A stretch of DNA of 64,000 bases from DATFQE01 sp963738205 (GTDB lineage: Bacteria; Actinomycetota; Thermoleophilia; Gaiellales; Gaiellaceae): assembly GCA_963738205.1 (NCBI GenBank), contig CAVTVQ010000007.1, forward strand, positions 1,116,001 to 1,180,000, in the 5' to 3' direction. Under the pieces are notes generated by a model, which was not told the origin of the DNA, ran no database searches, and saw only the letters and a program-made list of their open reading frames with translations. Positions within the stretch are counted from its first letter, which is position 1; each line of letters starts with the position of its first letter. Shown piece by piece: positions 52,642 to 60,573 of this stretch. Both the position numbers and the translations under genes were made by a program.

Positions 52642-52671
52642 GGTCGCATCGGCGATCTCGCCGTAACGACC
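52642..52671. promoter_or_regulatory. Symmetrical operator between the MMPL and LuxR genes
   Basis: GGTCG-N3-CGGCGA-TC-TCGCCG-N3-CGACC is a perfect two-block dyad of 30 bp. Each outward half ends in CGACC, the same box found before the genes at 57165, 58711 and 60574. On the MMPL side CGACC is followed after 16 nt by GACATT as a possible -10. On the LuxR side TACGAT lies 6 nt before the ATG at 52693, suggesting a leaderless message. Confidence 0.6.
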
Positions 52672-52692
52672 ACCTAGGCGTACGATCGGCAG

Positions 52693-55461
52693 ATGCTGTA
52701 CGGGCGCGATGTGGAGCGCGCCCAGATCTGGGCGCTCCTGGACGCTGCGCGGACGTCGCAGAGTGGGGCGTTGGTGTTGCGCGGCGAGGCGGGGATCGGC
52801 AAGAGCGCCTTGCTGGAGGATGCACGCGACCGTGCGACGGATATGCACGTCCTCGGCGCGCGTGGGGTCGAGTCCGAGTCCGAGTTGCCGTTCGCGGCCC
52901 TGCACCAGCTCCTCCGTCCCGCGCTGACCCGCCTCGACCGGCTCCCGGACCCGCAGGCGACGGCCCTCGCCTCGGCGCTCGGTCTGGGTGATGAGACCGC
53001 CCCAGAGCGGTTCTTCGTCTTTGCGGCTTGCCTCTCCCTGCTCTCCGAGCTGGCCGAACGGCGCCCGGTCCTGTGTCTGATCGACGACGCGCACTGGCTT
53101 GACGCGGCATCCTCGGACGCGCTCCAGTTCGTCGCCCGCCGGCTCGACGCGGAGGGAATCGTGATGCTGTTCGCCGCCCGCGAGGGCGACGCCCGCAGCT
53201 TCGAGGCGCCGGATCTCCCCCTGCTGCCGATCGGCGGGCTGGACCCCCAGGCTGCTGACGAGCTCTTAGCTCGGAGCGCGGGAGCATCAGCGGCCGTGCG
53301 CGCCCGGCTCGTCTCGCAGACCGAAGGCAATGCGCTCGCGCTCGTGGAGCTTCCGGCCGCGCTGAGCGCCGAGCAGCTGGCCGGACAAGAGCCGCTTCCC
53401 GAGTCCCTCCCGATGACACGCCAGCTCGAGACCGTCTTCAACGAGCGCGTGCGGGATCTTCCCGATGACACACGTCGCCTCCTTCTTCTTGCGGCCGCAG
53501 ACGACTCCGAGGACGTGTGGGTGGTCAGTCGGGCCGGGGAACGGCTCGGCATCGCCGCGCGAGCCCTCGATGCGGCCGAGGAGGCCCGGCTCGTGACCAT
53601 TCATGGGTCACGGCTCGAGTTCCGGCACCCACTCGTCAGGTCGGCCCTCTATGGCGCCGCGGCCTCGAGCGAGCGACGCGCGGCGCACGGCGCGCTCGCC
53701 GAGGTCCTCGCAGGTGACGACGAGCAGCTCGACCGTCGTGCCTGGCACCTCGCGTCCGCGACGATCGAGCCCGACGAGGAGGTCGTTCGCGCGCTCGAGG
53801 ACGCCGCGCTGCGCGCGGAGGAGCGGGCCGGACACGGCGCGGCGGCGAAGACCCTGCTGCGCGCGGCCGAGCTGTCCGCTGACCCGGCCGCGCGCGGCGA
53901 ACTCCTCGTGCGAGCCGCTCGGGACCTGGGCGTCGCAGGGCGGGACGAGGAGGCGCTCGCCGTCGCAGACCGAGCGGAGAAGATCATCGTCGAGCCCACA
54001 CTTCACGCTGAGCTCGCGCACGTGCGCGGTGTCGCGGCAGTTCGGAAGGGGCGGCCGCACGAGCTCGTCGCCCAGCTGATAGACGCGGCCCGTGAGGTCG
54101 GCCCCGTCGAGCCGGCGAAGGCTGTGGAGTTGCTCATGGACGCCATGTCGGCCGCCTGGCAGGGCGCGGACCTCGCCGCCTACGTGGAGGCAGCCAGGCT
54201 CGCCGCTACGATCGAGCCTCCGGCAGACGACGAGGTCTGCGCCGCCCTTCTGGGATCGATCATCGGATTCGAGCGGATGCTCGCAGGCGACGCTGCGGAG
54301 AGTGTCCCGCTTCTGGAGAAGCTCTTGGCGCTTGGCGCGACCCTTGAGGAACCGCGGCACGTCATCTGGGCGAGCTTCGCGGCGGCGTGGATCGGCGAGG
54401 AGGCTCGTTACGAGGAGCTTCTGGACCGTGCAGCGGGATTGGCGCGCCGGCGAGGCGAGCTCGGGACGCTTGCCGAGGCGCTCGCGCTGCGGGCGACGCA
54501 CCTCGTGTTGGCGCAGCGCTACGAGGAGGCGTCCGTCGCGGCCCGTGAGGCCTATGAGCTCGCGCGTGAGCTCGATGCCGAGAACATGGAGCTTCTGCCC
54601 CTGTCGGCGCTTGCGGTGATCGCTGCTGTGCGGGGACAGGACGAAGACGCTCGCCGCCAGGCCGACGACGTGATCGCGCGTGCGACCGAAAAGGGCTTTC
54701 GGTTGAGGGCCTCCGCGGCGGTGTATGCGCTGGCGCTCCTCGACCTCGGCCGGGGTCGGTGGGCTGCGGCGCTCGAACGGCTCAACTCCGTGGTCGAGGG
54801 CGACTCCGCATCGCTCGACCCGATCGTCCCGGTTCTTATCCCGGACAAGATCGAAGCGGCGGTACGGGCTTCGAAGCCGGAGGAGGCGCGAAGCGCTCTT
54901 CCGCAGCTGGAGGCGTGGGTCGGTTCGTCGCGCGCCGTGACCGCGCAGGCGCGGCTCGCCACCTGCAGGGCCATGCTGGCCGACGGCGACGAGGCCATGC
55001 GGCACTACGAAGCGGCGCTCGGGCTTGCCGAGCAAGCAGGGCCGTTCGACCTCGCGCGGATCCGCCTGCTCTGCGGCGAGTACCTGCGCCGAGAGCGTCG
55101 CCGCACGGACGCGCGTGAGCAGCTGCGGGCTGCGTTGGAGGGCTTCGAGCGGCTTCGTGCAGAGCCGTGGGCGGAGCGCGCACGCGCGGAGCTCCGCGCG
55201 AGCGGCGAGACCGCGCGCAAACGCGACCCGAGCACGGTCGACCACCTGACACCGCAGGAGCTGCAGATCTCGCGCTTCGTGGCGCAGGGGCTCACCAACA
55301 AGGAGATCGCCGCGCAGCTGTTTCTGTCGCCTCGCACGATCGACTCGCACCTGCGCAACGTGTTCGCCAAGGTCGGCGTCACGTCACGCACGCAGCTGGC
55401 ACGGCTGCCGCTCGGCGCCGACGAAGCGGTCGCCGAGCGGGCAGCCGTGAGCTCGAGCTAG
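52693..55461 (+). CDS. Large ATP-binding LuxR-type (LAL) transcriptional regulator
   Basis: 922 residues. It has an STAND ATPase with Walker A GEAGIGKS (31-38) and Walker B PVLCLIDDAHWLD, a helical repeat middle, and a C-terminal LuxR HTH (LTPQELQISRFVAQGLTNKEI...FLSPRTIDSHLRNVFAKVGV). It has the same build as the regulator at 16130 but is clearly distinct in sequence. The divergent MMPL gene is a natural target, sharing a dyad operator. It converges on the DHA2 transporter with a 4-nt overlap. Confidence 0.92.
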   Translation: MLYGRDVERAQIWALLDAARTSQSGALVLRGEAGIGKSALLEDARDRATDMHVLGARGVESESELPFAALHQLLRPALTRLDRLPDPQATALASALGLGDETAPERFFVFAACLSLLSELAERRPVLCLIDDAHWLDAASSDALQFVARRLDAEGIVMLFAAREGDARSFEAPDLPLLPIGGLDPQAADELLARSAGASAAVRARLVSQTEGNALALVELPAALSAEQLAGQEPLPESLPMTRQLETVFNERVRDLPDDTRRLLLLAAADDSEDVWVVSRAGERLGIAARALDAAEEARLVTIHGSRLEFRHPLVRSALYGAAASSERRAAHGALAEVLAGDDEQLDRRAWHLASATIEPDEEVVRALEDAALRAEERAGHGAAAKTLLRAAELSADPAARGELLVRAARDLGVAGRDEEALAVADRAEKIIVEPTLHAELAHVRGVAAVRKGRPHELVAQLIDAAREVGPVEPAKAVELLMDAMSAAWQGADLAAYVEAARLAATIEPPADDEVCAALLGSIIGFERMLAGDAAESVPLLEKLLALGATLEEPRHVIWASFAAAWIGEEARYEELLDRAAGLARRRGELGTLAEALALRATHLVLAQRYEEASVAAREAYELARELDAENMELLPLSALAVIAAVRGQDEDARRQADDVIARATEKGFRLRASAAVYALALLDLGRGRWAAALERLNSVVEGDSASLDPIVPVLIPDKIEAAVRASKPEEARSALPQLEAWVGSSRAVTAQARLATCRAMLADGDEAMRHYEAALGLAEQAGPFDLARIRLLCGEYLRRERRRTDAREQLRAALEGFERLRAEPWAERARAELRASGETARKRDPSTVDHLTPQELQISRFVAQGLTNKEIAAQLFLSPRTIDSHLRNVFAKVGVTSRTQLARLPLGADEAVAERAAVSSS

Positions 55462-57037
55462 GCGGCCTTGCGCGCGTCGAGCTCGACGACGGTCTCGTCT
55501 TTGCTCGTGCGCTCGGGCCGGAGCCAGGTCCTGACGGCGACTGCGCCGAGGATCGCGACGATCGCCGCGGCGCCGAACCCGAGGCCGAGGGCGTCCGTGA
55601 ACGCCTTGCCGGCGGCGTCCACGAGACTCTGGCTCTGGTCGGCCGGGAGGCTTGCGCGACCGCGTTCGCCTGGCCGATCGAGTCCTCGGCGGCGGCGCGC
55701 TGCTGCTCGGGCAGCGTGCTGACCGAGTCCGCGATCCTTGAGCCGTAGAGCGACGCGATCAGAGAGCCGATCACGGCCGTGCCGAGCGAGCCGCCGACCT
55801 GGCGGGTGACGTCGTTCATCGCCGAGGCGACGCCGGACTTCTCCTCGGGCACCGAGCCCATGACCGACGCGGTGGCCGGGCCCAAGATCGAGCCCATGGA
55901 GAGCGCGACGCCGAAGAACCACAGGCCGATCGGCCAGTAGGTCATGTCGGCGCTCCAGAACAGCGGCAGCGAGAGCATCGTGCCGAGCCCGATGAGCCCT
56001 GCGGCCATCACCTTGGCCGTGCCCAGCTTGGCGGTCAGCTTGTGGCTCGAGCCGGCGCCCATGACGAGCCCGAACGCGAGCGGAACCATCGCGGCACCCG
56101 CCTGGAGCGGGGTGTAGCCGTGCGCGTCCTGGAGGTACTGCGTCATCGCGAAGATCGCGCCGAAGAGGGCGAACGACGCGAAGCCGAGCCCGGCGGAAGC
56201 GACGCTGAAGCGCGGGTTGCGGAAGAACGAGAGGTTCAGCATCGGGCTCGGCGTCCGCAGCTCCCAGCGCACGAACGCGACCGCCAAACCTGCGGCGAGG
56301 GCGAAGCTGCCGAGGATCAGCGGATTCGTCCAGCCGCGCTCGGGCGCCTCGATCAGCCCGTAGACGAGCGTCACGAGCGTGACGATCGAGAGCAGTGCTC
56401 CGACGAAGTCGAAGGCGCCGGGCTTCGAGTCACGGCTGTTGGGGACGAGCGCGATGCCGGCGAGCAGCGCCGTCGCCGCGACGGGGACGTTGACGAGGAA
56501 GACGGACTTCCAGTCGAAGTACTCGAGCAGGAGCCCACCGCACAGGGGGCCGAGGCCCACTCCGACGGCGGCCATCGCCGACCAGATGCCGATCGCCTTC
56601 GCCCGTTCTTCCTTGGGGAAGACGTTCGTGATGATCGAGAGCGTGGCGGGCATGATCAGCGCGCCGCCGACGCCCATCGCCGCACGAACAGCGATCAGCT
56701 GGTTCGCCGAGTCGACGACGAGCACGGCCAGGCTGGCGCCGCCGAACAGGGCCAGCCCCGCCTGGAGGGCGCGCTTGCGCCCGAAGCGGTCGCCGAGCGT
56801 GCCCATGGTGAGGAGCAGGCCGGCGAAGACGAGCAGGTACGAGTCGACGATCCACTGAAGCGTCGAGCTCGACGTGCTGAACTCCTCCTGCAGGCTCGGG
56901 AGGGCGACGTTCAGAATCGTGTTGTCGAGCCCGATGATCAGGAGGCTCACGGCCAGCACGGCGAGCGTCTTCCAGCGCCGAGCAAAGGCTTTCGGCGAAA
57001 TCGGCAGGACGTCGCCGCTCGAGAGGTGGGTGTCCAC
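55458..57037 (-). CDS. DHA2 (EmrB/QacA) family MFS efflux pump (frameshift near the 3' end)
   Basis: About 526 residues with 14 helices. VSLLIIGLDNTILNVALPSLQ (motif D1-like), LGDRFGRKRALQAGLALFGG (motif A) and GVGLGPLCGGLLLEYFDWKS (motif C, antiporter) mark drug/proton antiporters. Near 55650 the frame breaks after GQANAVA; the expected last helix (FGAAAIVAILGAVAVRTWL) and tail ending LDARKAA continue one frame away to the stop at 55458. The GTG at 57037 follows GAGGAGAAACC. A palindrome lies just upstream. Confidence 0.85.
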
Positions 57038-57049
57038 GGTTTCTCCTCG

Positions 57050-57072
57050 CATTGGGGAGGGAGCCCCCAATG
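57050..57072. promoter_or_regulatory. CATTGGGG-N7-CCCCAATG operator before the efflux pump
   Basis: Perfect 8-bp inverted repeats with a 7-bp spacer lie 13 nt upstream of the leftward DHA2 pump start. Dyads in this position usually bind a TetR- or MarR-type repressor. No such regulator gene lies next to it, so the regulator must be elsewhere. Confidence 0.55.
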
Positions 57073-57111
57073 TGGGAAGCAGCACGCGCCGTCGCATGAG
57101 CGAAACCACGC

Positions 57112-57164
57112 AGATCGGCGATCTCGCCGATGCGACCAAGAGCCGCGACGCCAAGATGGGCTCA
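57112..57164 (+). promoter_or_regulatory. Shared promoter/operator element before the transhydrogenase
   Basis: AGATCGGCGATCTCGCCGAT is a dyad followed by GCGACC. Fifteen nt after CGACC comes AAGATG as a -10-like hexamer, then 6 nt to the GTG at 57165. The spacing from CGACC to the start (27 nt) is the same as at 58655-58687 and 60542-60574, which suggests one promoter class with a leaderless start here. Confidence 0.55.
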
Positions 57165-58584
57165 GTGATCTCCGACTACGACCTCATCGCCATCGGGTCC
57201 GGCCCTGCCGGCCAGCGAGCCGCCGTCCAGGCGGCGAAGCTGGGCAGGCGGACCGCGATCGTCGAGCGCGCCGACGTGCTCGGCGGCGTCTCGACCAACA
57301 CCGGCACCGTGCCGTCGAAGACGCTGCGCGCCGCCATCGTCGAGCTCACGGGCCGGCGCCATTGCGCCACGGAAAACGCGTTCGCCGCGCTGGGCACGGA
57401 TCGACGACTCGACGACCTGCTCTGGCGCACGCGCGAGGTGATCGAGCACGAGCGCGAGGTGATCCACGACCAGCTGCGCCGCAACCGCGTCGCCGTGATC
57501 ACGGGGAACGCCTCGTTCGTCGATCCCACGAGCATCTCGCGGTCGCGCCGGCGAGGGGGTCACGGCGCTGTCGCGCCGAGCGCTTCGTCATCGCCGTCGG
57601 CACCACGCCCGCACGCCCGCAGGGCGTCGACTTCGACGACCGAACCGTGCGTCGACTCCGACGGGATCCTCGGCCTGCGCCGAGCTGCCGCGGACGCTGA
57701 CCGTGGTCGGCGGCGGCGTGATCGGCCTCGAGTACGCGTCGATGGCGCGGCGCTCGGCGTCCACGTGACGGTCGTCGAGAAGCGCCCGCGCCTCCTCGAC
57801 TTCGTCGACGACGAGCTCGTCGAGGCACTGCAGTACCACCTGCGCGGGATCGGCCTCGTCCTCCGCCTCGGCGAAGAGGTGCACGCGGTCGAGCGGCTCG
57901 CGAACGGCGGCGTCGTCACCCAGCTCGAGAGCGGCAAGCAGCTTCCGTCCGACGTCGTGCTCTACGCCGCCGGCCGCCAGGGCGCGACCGACGGGCTGGA
58001 CCTCGCCGCGGCCGGGCTGCGATGCGGACGCGCGCGGCCGGATCGCCGTCGACGCCGAGTACCGAACCGCGCAGCCGCACATCTTCGCGGCGGGCGACGT
58101 CATCGGCTTCCCGAACCTCGCAGCCACGTCGATGGAGCAGGGCCGCCTCGCCGCCCTCTCCGCGTTCGGCCAGCCCGCGCGGGCGCTGCCGGCCCTCCTG
58201 CCCTACGGGATCTACACGATTCCCGAGATCTCGTTCGTCGGCGCGGGCGAGCGCGAGCTGACCGCGGCCGCGGTGCCGTACGTCGTCGGCCTCTCCCGCT
58301 ACCGCGAGCTGGCGCGCGGCGAGATCGCCGGCGACCGCTCCGGCCTGCTGAAGCTGCTCGTCCACGCCGAGACGCGCGAGCTGCTCGGCGTGCACATCTT
58401 CGGCACCTCGGCCGCCGAGCTCGTCCATGTCGGACAGACCGCGATGGCCGGCGACCTGACCGTCGACTACCTCGTCGACGCGGTCTTCAACGTGCCGACG
58501 TTCGCGGACGCCTACAAGGTCGCGGCCCTCGATGCCGCCAACCGGCTGAACGAGCTCGACGCCGGCCGCGAGCGCGCCGCCTAG
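57165..58584 (+). CDS. sthA: Soluble NAD(P) transhydrogenase-like flavoprotein (several frameshifts)
   Basis: The pieces read in order: DYDLIAIGSGPAGQRAAVQA (FAD), VSTNTGTVPSKTLRAA, ERFVIAVGTTPARPQGVDF, LTVVGGGVIGLEYASM (NAD), VVLYAAGRQGATDGLDLA, HIFAAGDVIGFPNLAATSM and the dimer domain to DAANRLNELDAG. They switch frame near 57540, 57655, 57700, 57750 and 58020. Together they give a complete SthA-like protein of about 470 residues. Both cysteines of the usual disulfide are replaced (VSTNT). It is either a pseudogene or a stretch of poor sequence. The GTG start lies 6 nt after a -10-like AAGATG. Confidence 0.75.
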
Positions 58585-58634
58585 ACCCTCCCTTCCATCA
58601 CCTAGGTGACGCCGGCGGACACCGTCGGCGAAAA

Positions 58635-58686
58635 GAGCGGTGATCTGGCCGATTCGACCGCGGCTCCGCTGCTTCAGGTTGGAGGC
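58635..58686 (+). promoter_or_regulatory. Shared promoter/operator element, second copy
   Basis: AGCGGTGATCTGGCCGATTCGACC is followed after 15 nt by CAGGTT (58675-58680) and GGAGGC, placing a transcript start near 58687. From there a short leader carries AAAGGAG and the ATG at 58711. It matches 60520-60573 at most positions, including TTCGACCGC and TCAGGTTG..GGCATG. Confidence 0.55.
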
Positions 58687-58710
58687 ATGCAGCAAGCGAA
58701 AGGAGCCGAG

Positions 58711-58977
58711 ATGTCCCCCCAGCAGACCTGTGCATTCGACCAGGACGTCCACGAGCTGGACTACCGGGTCGCCGACGGCGTCGAAGTCGCCCTCCTCTGG
58801 GTGATCGGCGCCGATCAGGCCCTCGTCGTCGTCAACGACGAACGCACCGGCGAGGTGCTCCAGCTCGCCGTGAACGAGGGTGAGAGCGCCCTCGACGTCT
58901 TCAACCACCCGTACGCGTATGCGGCGGCCCGCGGCGTCGAGTACGAGGCCGATTTGCGGGAGCCGGTCTATGCGTAA
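58711..58977 (+). CDS. Small hypothetical protein
   Basis: 88 residues after AAAGGAG. It reads DQDVHELDYRVADGVEVALLW, QALVVVNDERTGEVLQLAVN and DVFNHPYAYAAARG, a compact beta-rich fold resembling uncharacterised actinobacterial proteins that I cannot name. It is cytoplasmic. It overlaps the next zinc-ribbon gene by 8 nt and precedes the PAP2 and DedA genes, so the four may form one operon driven by the promoter at 58635. Confidence 0.7.
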   Translation: MSPQQTCAFDQDVHELDYRVADGVEVALLWVIGADQALVVVNDERTGEVLQLAVNEGESALDVFNHPYAYAAARGVEYEADLREPVYA

Positions 58978-59119
58978 AGGCGGCCACCTCCTCTGCATGG
59001 CCTGCGGCATCGCGCTGCCGGCCGTCCTCCGGCGCGCAGCCTCCCTCCGCTGCCATGACTGCCTCGAGGACGACGCGCCGCTCCGCGCCGATCTCGTCGA
59101 CCCGAAGGCCAGGGCCTGA
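58970..59119 (+). CDS. Small zinc-ribbon protein
   Basis: 49 residues with LLCMACGIALP and LRCHDCLEDD, two CxxC pairs that would bind one zinc. It overlaps the previous gene by 8 nt, and its stop is 2 nt before the PAP2 gene start, which argues for real translation. Role unknown; comparable to the mini ribbon at 50212. Confidence 0.65.
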   Translation: MRKGGHLLCMACGIALPAVLRRAASLRCHDCLEDDAPLRADLVDPKARA

Positions 59120-59121
59120 AG

Positions 59122-59934
59122 ATGCGGGCGCGCGCCCTCCAGCTCGCGGGGCTTCCGGGCTCCCCCCGCGTGACGGTAGGCCCGCGCCTGCTCCACTTCG
59201 CGGCGTTCGAGCTCGCGCTCTGGGCCGCGCTGTACGGCGCCTACCTCGCCGTCCGCGGCTTCGCGATCTCGGACCCGCACGTCGCCTTCGAGCACGGCTC
59301 GGCGCTCGTGGGCTTCGAGCGCACGATCGGCCTCTTCCACGAAGCGAGCGCACAGGACGCGCTGGCGTGGGGCCACAGCTTCTTCTCTGCCTACTACATG
59401 GCCTGCTTCGCTCCGCTGATCCTCGGCGTGCTGGTGTGGCTCGGCCTCCGGCACCCCGACCGCTACCGCGAGCTGCGCACGCTACTGCTGCTGTCGCTCG
59501 CGATCGCCGTCGTCTTCTACGTCTTCTACCCGACGGCGCCTCCGCGCCTGCTGCCCGGGATCGGAATCGCGGACACGGTCGGCCTCTCGGGACACGACAA
59601 CGGCTCCTTCGCGGGCGTCCGCTTCAACCCGTACGCCGCGATGCCGAGCATGCACGTCGGCTGGAGCCTGCTCGTCGGGCTCGTCGGCTTCCGCACCGCC
59701 CGGCTTCTGCCGCTCCGCGCCTTCTTCGCGATCCATCCCCTGCTGATGGCCGTGACGGTCACGGCGACGGGCAACCACTACTTCCTCGACTCGATCGTCG
59801 GCGCCGCCGTCGCGCTCACCGCCGTCGCGCTCGTCTGGGCGTGCCGGCGCGCACGGCCTCACCGCGAGGCTGAGGTGATCTACCTGTACGGGCCGCGCGA
59901 CCTGACGGAGGAGCGCCTTGACCGAGCTGCTTGA
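59122..59934 (+). CDS. PAP2-superfamily membrane phosphatase/transferase
   Basis: 270 residues with six helices. The C-terminal phosphatase motifs are RFNPYAAMPSMHVGWSLLVGL (SMH motif) and ATGNHYFLDSIVGA (histidine nucleophile motif). An N-terminal segment HSFFSAYYMACFAPLIL matches inositol phosphorylceramide synthase-like PAP2 proteins, which transfer polar heads to lipids. Acts on the outer face of the membrane. It overlaps the DedA gene by 17 nt. Confidence 0.88.
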   Translation: MRARALQLAGLPGSPRVTVGPRLLHFAAFELALWAALYGAYLAVRGFAISDPHVAFEHGSALVGFERTIGLFHEASAQDALAWGHSFFSAYYMACFAPLILGVLVWLGLRHPDRYRELRTLLLLSLAIAVVFYVFYPTAPPRLLPGIGIADTVGLSGHDNGSFAGVRFNPYAAMPSMHVGWSLLVGLVGFRTARLLPLRAFFAIHPLLMAVTVTATGNHYFLDSIVGAAVALTAVALVWACRRARPHREAEVIYLYGPRDLTEERLDRAA

Positions 59935-60499
59935 TCTGGCGTCCTCCTCGCCCTGGGCCTACCTGGCGATCATGCTCTTGGCCGCGCTCGACGCAGTCTT
60001 CCCGCTCGTCCCGAGCGAGGCGACCGTGATCTCAGCCGGGGTGCTCGCCGGCGCGGGCGAGCTCAGCATCGCGCTGGTGATCGCCACCGGCGCAGCCGGC
60101 GCCCTGGCGGGCGACAACCTCGGCTACTCGATCGGACGCGGGCTCCGCCCCAGGCTCGAGCCGCGGATCCGCCGCAGCCCCAAGGCGACCGCTCGTCACG
60201 CGTGGGCGCGCGAGAAGCTGACGACGAAGGGCTCGACCGTCGTGCTCGTCTCCCGGTTCATCCCCGGCGGGCGGACGGCGACGACGCTCACGGCCGGGCT
60301 CGTCCGAATGCCGTGGCGCCGCTTCGTCCTGTCCATCGTCGCGGGCACGATCTGGGCGTCCTTCGCCGGGCTGCTCGGCTACACCGGCGGCCGCACCTTC
60401 GAGGAGCGCCCGTACCTGGCCCTGGCCTTCGCGCTGGCGCTCGCGGTCACCGCCTACGTCGGCCTCGAAACCCGCTCGCGGCTGAGGGTTCGGACGTGA
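59918..60499 (+). CDS. DedA-family membrane protein
   Basis: 193 residues: FPLVPSEATVISAGVLAGAG, GDNLGYSIGRGLRP and SRFIPGGRTATTLTAGLVRMPWRRF with the conserved R..PGGR, then further helices. DedA/VTT proteins are lipid scramblases or flippases (undecaprenyl phosphate, phosphatidylethanolamine) needed for envelope homeostasis. The TTG start lies inside the PAP2 gene, so both are coupled; the pairing suggests head-group or undecaprenyl-phosphate recycling. Confidence 0.88.
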   Translation: MTELLDLASSSPWAYLAIMLLAALDAVFPLVPSEATVISAGVLAGAGELSIALVIATGAAGALAGDNLGYSIGRGLRPRLEPRIRRSPKATARHAWAREKLTTKGSTVVLVSRFIPGGRTATTLTAGLVRMPWRRFVLSIVAGTIWASFAGLLGYTGGRTFEERPYLALAFALALAVTAYVGLETRSRLRVRT

Positions 60500-60519
60500 T
60501 CGACGAGTCGCCTAGAAGC

Positions 60520-60573
60520 AAGACCGGCGATTCCACCGATTCGACCGCAGCCGCGTCGCCTCAGGTTGCCGGC
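60520..60573 (+). promoter_or_regulatory. Shared promoter/operator element, third copy (leaderless start)
   Basis: CCGGCGATTCCACCGATTCGACC is followed after 15 nt by CAGGTT (60562-60567), then GCCGGC and the ATG at 60574. The -10-like box is 6 nt from the ATG, so the transcript should be leaderless. Compared with 58635, the operator part is less symmetric but the CGACC-to-start distance (27 nt) is identical. Confidence 0.55.
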
